From the NCBI GenBank assembly GCA_963556145.1, contig OY744470.1, positions 5,997,400-6,061,399 of the forward strand: 64,000 nt of DNA, written 5' to 3'. A program made the position numbers and the translations under genes. The notes under the pieces are model-generated. The model ran no database searches, was not told the DNA's origin, and saw nothing but the letters and a program-made list of their open reading frames with translations. Source of the stretch: Hygrocybe punicea. Taxonomy: Eukaryota; Basidiomycota; Agaricomycetes; Agaricales; Hygrophoraceae. Shown here in pieces: positions 22,130-33,472 of this stretch (position 1 is its first letter; each line of letters opens with the position of its first letter).

Positions 22130-23460
22130 GGACCAACATGAGCCCACATGGCAGCAAGAGCTGGATTCTGGTCAACCCAATCCTGCAGCGAGAGCTAGGC
22201 CAGGGTCAACCCAATTCTGCAGCAAGAGCTGAGCATGGCAACCCAGTGCTGGAGCAATAGCCAGGCCGTGGTGAACCCAATCCTGCTGATTGGGTGGGTC
22301 CAGGATCAACCCAACACTACAGAACGGGCTGGACCCCAGTCAACCTACCCTGCAGCAATAGCTGGACCCTGGTCAACCCAGTGCTGCAGCAAGAGCTGGG
22401 ACCAGGTCAACCCAATGCTGCAGTAATTGCTGGACCTGGGTCAACCAAGTGCTGCAGCAATAGCTGGACCCGGTCAACCCAAGCCCTGCAGGAAGTGCTG
22501 GACCTGGGTCAACCCAGTGCTGCAGCAAGAGCTGGGACCAGGTCAACCTACCCTGCAGCAAGTGCTGGGCCAGGGTCAACCAAATGCTGCAGCAATAGCT
22601 GGACCCTGGTCAACCCAAGCCCTGCAGCAAGTGCTGGACCCTGGTCAACCCAGTGCTGCAGCAATAGCTGGACCCTGGTCAACCTACCCTGCAGCAAGTG
22701 CTGGGCCAGGGTCAACCAAATGCTGCAGCAATAGCTGGACCCCGGTCAACCCAAGCCCTGCAGGAAGTGCTGGACCCGGGTCAACCCAGTGCTGCAGCAA
22801 GAGCTGGGACCAGGTCAACCCAATGCCACAGTAATTGCTGGACCTGGGTCAACCAAGTGCTGCATCAATAGCTGGACCCTGGTCAACCCAAGCCCTGCAG
22901 GAGGTGCTGGACCTGGGTCAACCCAGTGCTGCAGCAAGAGCTGGGACCAGGTCAACCCAATGCTCCAGCAATAGCTGGCCCTGGGTTGACCCAGTGCTGC
23001 AGCAAAAGCTGGCCCTGGGTCCACCCGGTGCAGTAGTAAGAGCTGGACCTGGGTTGACCCGATGCTGCAACAAGAGCTGGACCTGGGTTGACCCAATCCT
23101 GCAGCAAGAGCTGGGGCCAGGTCAACCCAGCAATTGCTGGACCCCAGTCACCCCCTCCAGCATGTGCTGGGCCCTGGTCAACCCAATGCCGCAGCAACAG
23201 CTGGGTCCAGGTCAACCCCAGTGTGCAGCAAGAACTGGTCTAGGGTCAACCCAGTGCTGCAGCAATAACTGAAGCCAGGTAAACCCACATGGCTTGAACA
23301 GCTGGACCTGGGTCAACCCATCCATCCTGGAATAGCTGCCCTGGGTTAACCTACCCCATGGCAGAGCTGACACCAGGTTGACCCACCCAGGCGCCCTTGA
23401 CCAGCAAGATCTGTACCTGGGTCAACCTACCACACCACATTTCCCCAGCAAGAGCTGTCT
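22130..23460. repeat. 34-35-bp minisatellite, right foldback arm
   Basis: Inverted counterpart of 18960-20400 with very high identity. Differences are mostly single bases and a few gained or lost units, so the two arms were recently homogenised or recently formed. Confidence 0.85.
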
Positions 23461-24354
23461 TTTGGGTTAACCTACCCCCCCAGCAAGCAACTGCGCTATG
23501 TGTACCTACCTTTTGCAACTATATCTGCGATCGGGTTAACCAAAACGACTGGGTCTACTGGGCAAGTCATATATACCCCACACATAGATCCAACAGCTAG
23601 ATTTCTTCTTCTCAAACAATTGTGCGCCATCGAGGGAGAGGAGGAGAGCAGTGTCATGACTGCCAATGCAACCTTCAGAAAATGCTTTGAGATATTCGGA
23701 ACCTGAGAAAAAGTCTTCATAGATATCTAATTGTCTAATTTCCTTTGTGGCAAGGTCATCCAAAAGTTCACGTGAGCGTGTGTCTCGATAACGCATAGCT
23801 TCTGCGCTCTCAGGGCTGCACCACATGGCTTGGAGTTGTGGGCCCAGAGGAATGGTGAGAAATGTCTTGACAGGTATTCGTGTCTCGCCATTACTGGCCT
23901 CATATTGGATGGGGTCGTATCATAGTGTTCCGCAGGTTGGGCAATGCGTAAGGTCAGCAAAAGGTCCTGTAAAGCCGACACAAGAGTTCTCGCACATGTC
24001 GTGGAAAAGTGGGGATATACCCGTCACCTCGCGGATCTTTCGTTTGAGACGGTCGAGGGAACGGAAGTCACAATGTGGGAATCGCTCGGAAATTGCAGCA
24101 CCAACGTCAGTATAGGCATCCTCAGATGCTTTGGTGGTTGCCAGGAAAATTTTCAAGGCGAGGATGAAGTCAGGATCGTCAACGTCAGGTGGGCCATGTG
24201 GAGGGAAACGGAGCCGTTCGGTGGTGTCAGGATCGAGGGTGCCATTGTCGAGTGTGGCAGAATGAATGCGATTGATGAAATCGAGGCAAATGTTAAGGTC
24301 GTCCAACGTTCCAATTAGATCGAGTTCAGGAACTGGCTCAGGGTCGGGGTTGGG

Positions 24355-24402
24355 GTTGGGCTCTGGATCTGGCTCTGGCTCTGGCTCTGGCTCTGGGAGA
24401 AC
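24355..24402 (-). repeat. Hexanucleotide (GGCTCT)n tract coding for a Pro-Glu repeat
   Basis: Encodes the EPEPEPEPDPEP linker in the N-terminal half of the Tnp2 pseudogene. Confidence 0.6.
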
Positions 24403-25150
24403 AGGTCTGGCCAATGTATCATCCCAGTGGACATCAGCAAGACTTCTGGGGTCAATTGCATCGTCTGGAGGACCATCCTGGGGTGGAGTGAGTGGGGATG
24501 CCTAATGTGAAGTATGCTCACCAAATCTTCATCTGGTTCATCATTAGCAGGAGGTTGCTCAAACCGTACATCGGGAGATTGCTCAAACCGTGCATTTGGC
24601 ACACAATTGTTGTCAGCATAAAGGTCCTCAAGATCATCATATATCTCAACCGGCTGGACAGGGTTCTGTTGGTGTGCTTGGTCTTCATTGGCCTCGGCCC
24701 CATCTGACATCTCCTCATCAGGATCTAGTACGTTGTCATCCTCTACGTCCCTTTGTGTAGGTCCCGGATCAATATTATGCTGGCGTAGATAGTCGTCGAG
24801 CACGGTGTGAAGCTGTTGTTGGCAGTAGGGTGCATGGGCAAAATAAGTTCGTTTGGAAACCTGCTGTAGAGTCTGGCAGTAACGAGCACAGTCGCAGAAG
24901 TATTGGCGTTCGGGGCACATTGCAGGTGGCTGTCAAAGAAATCAGTAAATTTCAAGTGTGAAATCAGTAAGTAAATTTTGAATATGAGCAAACCTTAGTC
25001 GAGCTCAAAATGAGTGAGACGGTGAGGACGTGAAGAAGCCGAGTGAAAGTCAAGCAAGTGTCTTTTATGACTGAGGAAACGGAACGCCGAGTGATCATTG
25101 CCATATCTAACTAGTTACAAATTGATATAAAAGGAAATATATTATTTAAA

Positions 25151-25181
25151 TCTTTTTTTAAAATTGCGACTTTTCACTGGG
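25151..25181 (-). repeat. Right TIR of the Tnp2-type element
   Basis: Reverse complement starts CCCAGTGAAAAGTCGCAA and continues into a T/A-rich tract like the left end at 9040. It is followed by GTTAAAT. Confidence 0.7.
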
Positions 25182-25302
25182 GTTAAATATTGAAACTCCC
25201 GGTGTGTTAATCAAACTAAAAATACGGAGTTTTCCTGGGTTTATCTGTTCCACCCCAAGTTTTTGATGGTTGCCCAAGATAAGGTGCCCTCTTTCGGCTT
25301 CG

Positions 25303-28300
25303 CTAAGAAAAACAATCTTCCTCGTCTTCCACGTCTGACAGGAAAACTCCTTCCCGATCCTCAGACTGGACTTCTACACCGCTGAGTTCAGGACAATCAA
25401 TCCAATGATAGCAATTTGCGCCTCGACTCCAGAACGGTTTCATTTTTCGGAGAGCGGCGATGGAAGCATCATCTCCCCGAGCATGTTCTCCCAGAAAATC
25501 ACGAGAGCGCAGTAAAAGCGCAAAACTTGCCCTTTGCTCTTCGAGGATTCCTCGGTACACAGTCGGGGAACAACCATAGGCTTTGATGCTGTAACGTGGA
25601 TGGTCAGGACGAGGGTGATGATGAGTACCTGATTTCGCGATGACAACTTTAGACGGGGTACTGATTATAGCTTGAGTGAATCTTTTCATAGGCGTCGTGA
25701 GTTGTGCCGCTGGGCTGTGAGCAGGTTTTTTGGATGCGATATTTTGCGTAGTAGCAGGGTTCCTCTGCGAGGATGAGCTTTTGGTTTTCGTGACTGCATT
25801 TTCACGTATTGAGGTTTGCACACCAACCTCCATAATTAGAGTGATGTAGGGACGTGAATCCGGGTGAGGTTCGGGCTTGTGATTTGGACAGCCTGAGCAG
25901 TTTGCCTTGGGGAAGAAGCCAACGTCTTTCTCGTCGATGAAGTAGTTTCCTCCGTGCTTGCGCCGCTTAAATTGCACAAGAATACCCGACATAACCCACT
26001 CGCAGAGTTTTTTGTCCCAAAGATGTACGGGAAGCACACAATCAAGCGTTGGTTGCCCACTGCGGCATGTAATAACCATGCTCCTCATGAACGCTGCCCA
26101 GGCGGAGTACGTCGTCGTACCACTGTCATCCGCCATTTTCCCGAAGTGTGTGAAGCGTATTTTCGCACCCTGAAAGGCCTCCCGGAGTTTCTGAGGTTGG
26201 AGATCAACGTTTGGGCCTTGGTTACGATTGTCGGGTTGGGAATCAAGGATCGTCGTCGCGTGGGGTTCGGCAAACAGCATTTCTATGAAGGTGGTCAAGA
26301 GACATCCAGCGCTATAGTTGATACTGTCCTGAGCAGTAAGGTGCTCATGTCGTACGGCGCGCCGGTAGGCATCCCATATGAGTGCACGCCCTGCGAGTTC
26401 ACCCATCTCGCCATAATTCAGCAGCCCGGATGTGATATTCTCGTTGACAATCTCGAGGAACGCGTTCGGCTTTTGCTCGGTCCAGGACGCAAGTTGTCTG
26501 CAAGCAGCTTCTGCTATGATAGGCTCCGACGGATACCCCGATCGCAGGTACACAAGGTCTTTCGGGACGGAAAAGGCAGTCCGCATATGGCTTGCAACCA
26601 AGGACGCCTCCGTCAATTGAACATTTTCTCGCCGGACTTCGAAATCTAGCATCAAAATGCAGTCCACCACAGCCAATTTCGCCTTGGGTGACACCGCAGG
26701 AAACTGGATTTTGATATCGTGCGTGCCCAAAAGCTTCGCCTGCGCGAGTTCCATAACCTGAAGGCAAACAGAATCTTTTTTCAATCCGGCAGCCTGTATC
26801 ATTGTCCAAAACCTACATGAGAGTCAGACAGAAGGAAAAACTTTGGGAAGGAAAGTACAGTTACACTCACAACGGCCTCCCAAATCGAGCTAAGTACTCT
26901 ACGCTGGTAGTCTCTGCGAGAGACATTGTTTCCGGCTTGATCAGCATATCAGGGTAGCAGTCAAAGGGCGTCTCGGTAATCGGAGCATGAATCGTTGCTT
27001 GACCTTCGCGGATGCGAGCCGACCTGGCGAGGTTTCGAGGCGTGGCAAATTCGGCCAAATCACTATTTGTGGAGAGGAATACGGCAAACACAGGGAACTT
27101 CAAAAAAACATTTATGACGGAGCATAAGACATCATATAACGTCTTCTGGGTTTCGTTTTGTGGTTTGTGTGGCGTCAATGAATGAGCTTCGTCGAAATAT
27201 ATGACCATTTCAATTGCGTATTCGGGTTTTCCGCTATACGACGCTCGCAGCTGCTTCAAAAGTCTTCCCAATTCACCCCTGGCTCGATTTTCCAGGGCAG
27301 TTTGCTCGACCTCATATATATTTTGATCTCTACTAGTAGATTGACGGGGGTTATCGGTCTGCACCGATCATGAGACCCGTTTCTATGACATGCTTCTTCA
27401 CGCACCTTTGTAAAAATGTCTTTCCCAGTGTCGTTGGCCACACGAGAATAAAGTTCCTGACGAATCCCAACTAGTTGCGTCGACCACCAAGCCGCGAACA
27501 TACGGGAATTCTCAAAAGTTGGTTTATGTTTCTCCAGTTCGCTTCGAATACCTTCAAACAAGGATATGAAAAATCGAAGGTACATATTGGTGACCCCGTT
27601 TAGGTCAAGAACGCGAGTGAGACAGTTACGGATGGTATCGTCAGCCGGCGGAAAGGCGAGATCTATTGGAAGATTAAGTCTCGCAAGACGAAATTGAGTC
27701 AATGAACAACTCACCTCGATCATCAAGGGCGGGTCGAAGGTTGAATGGAATAGTGAAAACTAATTTTGCTTGTTCGTGCACCATACGTGACTTGCCATAG
27801 CCAGAGCTCTGTATGATGGAAATTTGATTTCCGTAGAGTTCCGCTTTATTCAAGGCACAAATGTTGTTGAGCATCAGGACGTGAAGATCGCCGATATAGA
27901 GGTTATCCCACGCTCTGCCGAGCACTGCATCGCACCGATATGTTAGGCAACTCGACTTCTCCGAAGAGGGATTCCAATACCTTGTCCTAGACCAGAATAA
28001 TCTTATCATCAAGGAATGTTCAAAAGTATGTCAATGCTCACTTGTGACCTCTCTGTCTGCGGTGGGTGGCAGACTCCTACGAGAGACACTGGGAGCATCC
28101 GGCCAGAGAAGGTCTGTGTAGTGTTGAGCCTAGGAGCTCAACGTTAGCAAGTTATGGTACGGCAAACACACCTATTCGTCGTACTTCCTTGAACGACCCT
28201 GCTTGCCACGCGTTCCTTAGTACCCTCGCGATTGAGGGTTCCCGATGAAGCAGCCGGTCTGATTCGTCAGTTGTGAGCGTTGAGAGTCTGTTGTCTTCGA

Positions 28301-28523
28301 GAGTGATGTAGGAGAGAAGTGTAGGCAAACCAGGTTCCTCATTCAATTTCCGGTTTAGGCTAAATGCTTTCTCGATCTTCGCATCGAGTAGCTTGTGATC
28401 GTCATCGGTGAAGCCATCGCGCTCCTGCGATACCTTTCTAAGGGCAGGAGTGGTGGAAGGTTCGACGGGGGCATGTACATCGCCAACAGACAAGCGTGAA
28501 AAGTCGTTGGATATCGCGTCCAT
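25303..28523 (-). CDS. P-loop NTPase of the fungal Crinkler-associated type
   Basis: Multi-exon gene starting at ATG 28523 (MDAISNDFSRLS). An early LLWPDAPS segment follows a short intron. Walker A (QSSGYGKSR) lies near 27800 and leads into FTIPFNLRP. Then come PPADDTIRNCL, a helical region, a 48-bp intron, Walker B (YFDEAH near 27190), a FLSTN sensor-like strand and RFGRPL. The last exon (26812-25303) joins as RPLFWTMIQAAG. The C-terminal 300 residues form a domain ending in a Ser/Lys linker and an acidic tail. I recognise this as the large agaricomycete ATPase family linked with CRN effectors. One exon junction near 27975 could not be phased, so a small defect is possible. Nucleic-acid or effector-related activity is inferred only. 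Confidence 0.65.
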
Positions 28524-28585
28524 GATAGTTGATGCTAGTGCCACGTGATCTTGGGCAAGACGAAGGATTTGAAAATTTGTACGAA

Positions 28586-28620
28586 GGGTTTTCCTCATCG
28601 GGAAAACCCTTCATATGGCG
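28586..28620. repeat. Hairpin GAAGGGTTTTCC / GGAAAACCCTTC
   Basis: Inverted repeat with a 5-6-nt loop in the upstream region of the P-loop gene. Related motifs occur at 47364-47400, 49198-49225 and 50800-50834. Confidence 0.7.
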
Positions 28621-28623
28621 AAG

Positions 28624-29059
28624 TTGCCCTGTCGCAGAGCTTGCTCGTCAGCAAAGGCAGGATCAGTTACAGGTCTAGTCCCAAAGGGCCACCGGCCCGG
28701 TATGAATTGTTATTTGTATATAAGTGTTGATCTTACTGTAATCTAATGCCCAACAAGCAAGTTTCTCAAATTTACTGGAATACGACACGATAGGTATAAG
28801 TAGAGTGCCTTTTCATGTACCCCGATTTTTTTTTTCGTCGACTGTCCCTCTCTGGGCCTCTCACAATTCTCACACTTGATGACAGCGACCCGAAATTCTG
28901 CAAACGCTAAGCCCTCCTCATTCCCACAACTAACCCACCTGACGTCCGAACTTTCACATCCAACGACAATGACTTCCATGATGACTTCCATGAAATCAAC
29001 AACGCTTTACAAAACAGCGATCTTTTTCTTGGCAATGCAAATCTGATACAAAATGTTGA
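28624..29059. other. Intergenic interval between divergent genes
   Basis: No convincing exon. A T-tract (around 28830) and C/T-rich stretches precede the plus-strand ORF at 29060. It may act as a shared promoter for it and the minus-strand P-loop gene. Confidence 0.35.
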
Positions 29060-29567
29060 ATGGGTACCGTTTGGCCGTCAAAAAAAATTGGTCGTAAAAC
29101 GGGCAACGAATACAACCCCGCAGTACTGGAGTGGGTTGGCGAAATCAGCCCGAATAATTTCTGGCTATATGCATGCGCTGGTTGGAATGGTGAACGAGGT
29201 CCAGATGACTCCTGGGCAAAGCCTTCTCCTTTCGAGAAAGCGGAGGCAAGGGCACTTGTTGTTCGCCCCCCAACCAACGCACTATTTGCCATGGATTGGA
29301 ATAGATGTCTCAACAACCTCGACAACCTTATGGCTTCTGCAACAGGTCAAGGCTCACGAATAGCCCTCAATCTGATATCAGACAACGAAATAAAAATCAG
29401 ACACAGTATATTTGAGGTGAGAATTTTTATTTTTCCTTATCGTGTAATACGAGTGACTAACGGTCTCCCATCTCTCTTAGCGCAAACTGACTGAAGAATG
29501 CCCTGACAGGAATGGCTCGAATAACGACGAAACTACTGTACGAAGTAGTGAGAGTCCGCTAATCTAA
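29060..29567 (+). CDS. Small unrecognised protein
   Basis: Two exons, 29060-29416 and 29481-29567, with a GTGAG...TTAG intron of 64 bp, give 147 residues. The protein looks real: balanced composition, a Trp/Tyr-rich centre (NNFWLYACAGWNGE), then DSWAKPSPFEKAEA and a charged end. No family is recognised. Another open frame upstream (about 28940-29080) meets this one at an A8 tract (29080-29087), so a homopolymer frameshift joining a longer gene cannot be excluded. It lies between the P-loop gene and the 3' end of the cyclase gene. Confidence 0.45.
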
Positions 29568-30048
29568 CTTTCCTTGCTGGTGTGGTAGCCGCTGACTTAT
29601 TTTGGGGGATTCGTCAGGCTCCGAGCTTAGGCCAGAATTCTCGACTGAAAATTTGCCATGCAAATTTTCAAAGGCTGAAGAGGGCATCAAAGACGAAGGA
29701 TTGTTCAAAGTCAGCCCATTACCTGCGACTTCCATGAACGGACAACCGATGTACCGTCCGAATACGTACGCAGACTAGCAGGGGCCACCGTACTCGTTGG
29801 AGTATTTTGGTTTCGTACTGTTCTTTATATACCGTTCTTAATATTAGTTATTTTGAGTCATCGCAACAACATGCAAGCAAGGTTTCCGCCAACGCAGTTG
29901 GCATTTCCTACTTAGATATCGCAAAGAAATTGACAGGGCTTGAACAACCAGTCGCTGTTGTTGTTCAGTCTCACTCTTCTATACATTGTTAGGCCGTGTA
30001 ATTGTGGATACCATTTCTCAAATGAAGGTCAGAATGGCCCAACCCATG
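29568..30048. other. Intergenic, no gene seen
   Basis: Contains a perfect 11-bp-arm palindrome around 29646-29670 (TGAAAATTTGC, 3-nt loop). It forms the downstream flank of the minus-strand cyclase gene. Confidence 0.4.
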
Positions 30049-32864
30049 TTATGCTTTCTCTCGCTTCAAATATTTGTCCGCCATGCCTAGCATCCAGATA
30101 GGGAATGTCAATCTGGGGGAAGGCCACCATGAAAATCTTGAATGCATAAACACTACCGGGAACACAATGCGTACCTGTACAGAGGGTAAGGAAGCACGCC
30201 CGTCCGGATACCAATGCCAGTCCCTGCTTCTGGAGCCCACGAGCCATCCTGCGTAATGTGTCAATTATGTCCAACGGCTCAACAGGAATTATGTACACAC
30301 CGGAAGCTGCGAGTCCATCACTTTCTTGACCGCACGCTCTACGGGATTCACGTCCGGATATTGCGCAAGCATGAGGGCCATTGCTGCCCACGACGTTTGC
30401 GCCATGCTCGTCTTCTCGGCATGGACGTACTTTCCCGTAAAGCAAGACCGGAAGCTCTCGCCCCAACCGCCATCTTCCTTCTGGTACTCCAGCAGATAAT
30501 GACACGCCCTCCTTACACGGGCGCTGTTGGCGTAGTCTTCGCCAAACGTTGTTAGGCCTAGTAACGCGAACCAAGTTCCGTAGGTGAAACAGATTCCCCA
30601 CGAGCCGATCCAACCACCTTCGGGATATTGCGAATTGTGTAGGTATTGAATGGCCCGCTTGATCGAGGTACTAGAGTAAGCAGGCCAACTTTTAAGTAAC
30701 GTGTATTACGAAAAGAACATAAACACACTCAATCTCTTGTCTTCGGTAGTCGTACCGCTTTTTGAACTCAGCGAGGCCAGTAATCACCGATGTTGTACAC
30801 TCGGGGTAGGAATATTCGATCATGATATTGTCTGAAGCAAAGACTCAGATGCAGAAGGAAAAGTAACCAGTTCGTGACAGCGCACCGTAAATCTCCGCAG
30901 GATTGAACATCTCCAGCAGCTTGTTCCCTCTGTTGCACTCATAACTCGGTAGACCGCCATCAGAAGCTTGCATACCCAGAAGCAAATCAACGCTGTCGAA
31001 TAATCGGCGATCAGAGATACGGTCCTCTTCCCTGAAAGGCAACGTCACCACTACCCAAAGGATATAGCAACAACGGACGTACTTGAGACGGGATTGTAGA
31101 ATAAGCACGGCCTTAAGGGCCTCTCCAGTACAATCCGACACGACATAGCCGTTCTCCCGTCTGGTACTAAAAGGCCTGTAGTGAAGACGTGAGCCTTGAA
31201 ACCGAGCATGAAAAGAAATGGGCATCACGACGCACCAGCCACCTTTCGTCGGATGCCGGTAGTCCATCGGATAGTGGATGGTGTTTTCGGTCATTTGTTC
31301 CCTGTCAAGGAATCCGAGCAGCCTGTGCACAGCATCTTGGTTGCTGGGCAGCTCCGAGAGACCGGACTCGATCAGGGCGAACGAGATGAAAGCAGTATCC
31401 CAAACCTGGCACCCATTGGTCGCGGTGAACTGCATTCCGTCGGGGCCCATCCAGATAAATTCCTTGAGGGTAACAAGATGGCGGCGTACAGCCTCGCTCT
31501 CAATGCCTTCGGCGTGTGCGCGACAGAGCATCTGCAGGAGCTTTGAGACGGAGATGAGGTCGAAGTAGTCGGTGTTCTCGTCCTCCTTGACGATCAAGTC
31601 GTATGCCTTGTTGAGTGCACGTCTTGTGAGTGGCGGGAAGGGGCAAGATTCGATGGTGCAGCTGACGAGGAAGTAGATCGCATCGAGGAAGTAAGTGTGC
31701 GGAACAAGGTTGTCGACGTCTGCTATGTGATTTTTCTGCGAGGGCCAATGTATTTTGTCATATTGCTGTGTGAAGAGTTCCTGCAATGTTTGCTAAGAAA
31801 GTGAAGTATTTGCCAACAAGAATGTCAAACTTACCTCTCTCAGCGAGAGGATGAGCTCGTTCTCTGGAATCTGAGAACGGACGCGATAGAGGTAGCTCAT
31901 GGGGATGTAGAACGCGCGCATGAAAATCCACCATTTATTGGGATGTATCGGTGTCCACTCAGGTAAGAGCCTGCGTACAAAAGAATTTCAGTACCAGTAA
32001 TCTACGGAAAGCAGAGACTAACAATATTTCAGGAGGGATGGGGTTACTACCGGCCCAGTCATAGAGGTTAAGCAGAGACAACCAAAACTTGCCCCATGCC
32101 GGACAGCCAATGGCGCCACCTGTTGGACCGATGAAATTAAGGAAAAGTAAAATTGAGAAGACATGTAAGCCCTCACCAAGGCGATGGAGCGTGTTTCTGG
32201 CCTTCACCATTGCCGGGTGGTCGGGGACAAGACCGAGCATGCGCAATGCGATATAGGCAACCGACGTGCTGAAGACGGTAGTTTTATGCTCAAGATGACT
32301 TGAAAGACGTTTGAGCGTTAGAATTGTACATACGTATTACCATGTAAAGAAAGGAATGAAACTCACAGGCCCCAACCACCATCCACAGGATCGGCACGGT
32401 TCAATAGATAGCGGATCATCTCGACACCTTCCTCCGGCAGCGGCTTGGTACCACAGAGGTATAGACTGATGACGTACATGGGGACAAGATACATTTGCCC
32501 TCCGCATACGCCATCCCAGTGACCGTCAGGGGCCTGAATAGCTTTCATAAAATTGAAGCCATTGACGGCGGCCTCTAGAGGCGTAGCAGCTGTGTTATGC
32601 TCTACGCCAGTCTGAAGAGAGGTGAAAAAGCCTTCAAGCATTCAAAAGGCTACCACGAACCACCGGTAGACCGAAGATGTGTTTTTCGACATTTGATTGC
32701 GGCCATGCAATGCGCTCCTCATCCGAGTGCAAATAAATCCATTCTTTCTGTGTGTTTTGCCCAAAACGCAGTCTCCAGTGTTCATGGCGAGTGAAAGGTG
32801 TGATTCCGTCAAGCGAAACAGCAGTGGCATTTTGAACAATACTGTTGGGTTGGACCCGGGACAT
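30049..32864 (-). CDS. Oxidosqualene cyclase (lanosterol synthase-like triterpene synthase)
   Basis: About 12 exons joined by 40-60-bp introns give about 750 residues, the usual size for fungal oxidosqualene cyclases. The N-terminal part has [14 protein letters not shown] and [20 protein letters not shown] is the first QW-like repeat. The catalytic acid motif is DCTGE at 31121-31135 (usually DCTAE) after a GGWPFSTR segment interrupted by an intron that happens to be open. DGGLPSYE, then [20 protein letters not shown] and [10 protein letters not shown] follow. Stop TAA is at 30049-30051. The enzyme is a monotopic ER/lipid-droplet protein that protonates 2,3-oxidosqualene and cyclises it. The last 50 residues diverge from the family. 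Neighbouring P450, acyltransferase and glycosyltransferase genes point to specialised triterpenoid synthesis rather than sterols. Confidence 0.9.
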
Positions 32865-33472
32865 GTTTGAAAAACAGGATCACTGTAGCGGTTCGGCATG
32901 AGGCTGGAGATATATGTTTTTGAATCAGTTAGATTCGGAGCCTTGAGGATAGCCATATGTTGATAGTATTATCAACTTGGTCATCGTGAGCACCGATGAA
33001 ACCGGCATTCAGCCTGATCAAAGGGTCATTGTGAGCGCCATCAAGAAAGAGTTAGCATCCGCGGCACCAATGAGCCTCGTCATGGTTTCACCAACATACG
33101 GAGATAAGTATTATTGGCTTAGGCTGGCGCCCGGTGCGGCTTGGTAGGAACGGTGGGTTGAGGGCCGATTTCCTGTGCCATCATGGCGTCTGTGCGGTCG
33201 GAATTCGATTGACAGCGCGGTTAGTGGTGCTAGACTCGTTGCCGCGTTGGTCCCACTAGCAATCAACCGGGTGTTTCATGATAGTTTCCGATAGTGTATC
33301 GTGGGGGCGGCGATTATTCAAGTAATTATGAGTAGTAATCACCGGCAAGATGTGGCTCAGCTATGGCTGGATCGCAAATGGAAATAAAGTATTCAAAACT
33401 CGTCTACAAACAAACACTCGATGTAGGGGGCTATTATCTAGAGCTAACGATTCTTTCTATCTTAGTCAACAT
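32865..33472. promoter_or_regulatory. Promoter region of the cyclase gene
   Basis: 608 bp upstream of the cyclase ATG with no exon of its own. It also holds the 3' flank of the next P450 gene, which is read in the same direction. Confidence 0.4.

Larger units (their letters stand above)
18889..23560. mobile_element. Foldback-type element: 4.7-kb palindrome with minisatellite arms
   Basis: Terminal inverted repeats begin CAGTAGACCCAG at 18889 and at 23560 on the opposite strand. They extend over 2 kb each, meeting around 21.4 kb with only a short loop. GGCAAGT occurs at 18882-18888 and 23561-23567, a 7-bp duplication. Joining the flanks with one copy restores the Tnp2 frame exactly. The outer 1.5 kb of each arm is a 34-35-bp minisatellite and the inner 0.7 kb is AT-rich. 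No transposase ORF is present, so it must be moved in trans. The coordinates include a 100-N gap and a duplicated 151 bp. Confidence 0.85.
14995..24920 (-). pseudogene. Tnp2 (Transposase_21) transposase, split by two insertions and three stops
   Basis: Minus-strand pieces: 24920-24522, intron (24521-24478), 24477-23568, [foldback 18889-23560 plus TSD], 18888-17701, [LTR element 15686-17696 plus TSD], 15685-15369, 56-bp intron, 15312-14995. The order is a Cys-rich start (CDCARYC), a PE-repeat linker, the Tnp2 core (CWIYVWGIYDLP joined to PDFRYKTKGVAPGGF, then GLHHLSALQKEG, SRPFFAIGAADGPGL, LVGHQGYYSCRTYCP), and the C-terminal block GSIDLGDGYVLLRARD with EVQYFF and LYSPPD-like motifs. Removing each insertion with one TSD copy restores the frame. 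Three in-frame TGA stops remain (23920-23922, 18200-18202, 17918-17920). It encoded the DDE transposase of the surrounding element. Confidence 0.88.
9033..25188 (-). mobile_element. Composite Tnp2-type DNA transposon with TIRs and 7-bp TSD
   Basis: Terminal inverted repeats start CCCAGTGAAAAG at 9040 and, reverse-complemented, at 25181. About 28 of 31 positions agree, with one 1-nt gap. Both ends are flanked by GTTAAAT (9033-9039 and 25182-25188), read as a 7-bp target-site duplication. Inside are a five-exon-or-longer minus-strand gene (9364-10822), a plus-strand gene (14405-14871) and the Tnp2 transposase gene (14995-24920). Subtracting the nested hAT, LTR and foldback elements leaves about 6.5 kb. 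The transposase is now split and carries stops, so this copy is dead. Confidence 0.7.

Noticed and set aside
23397..23706. Small ORFs at the right end of the foldback element reading into Tnp2
   Set aside because: They combine the terminal repeat with a fragment of the interrupted transposase and are junction artefacts.
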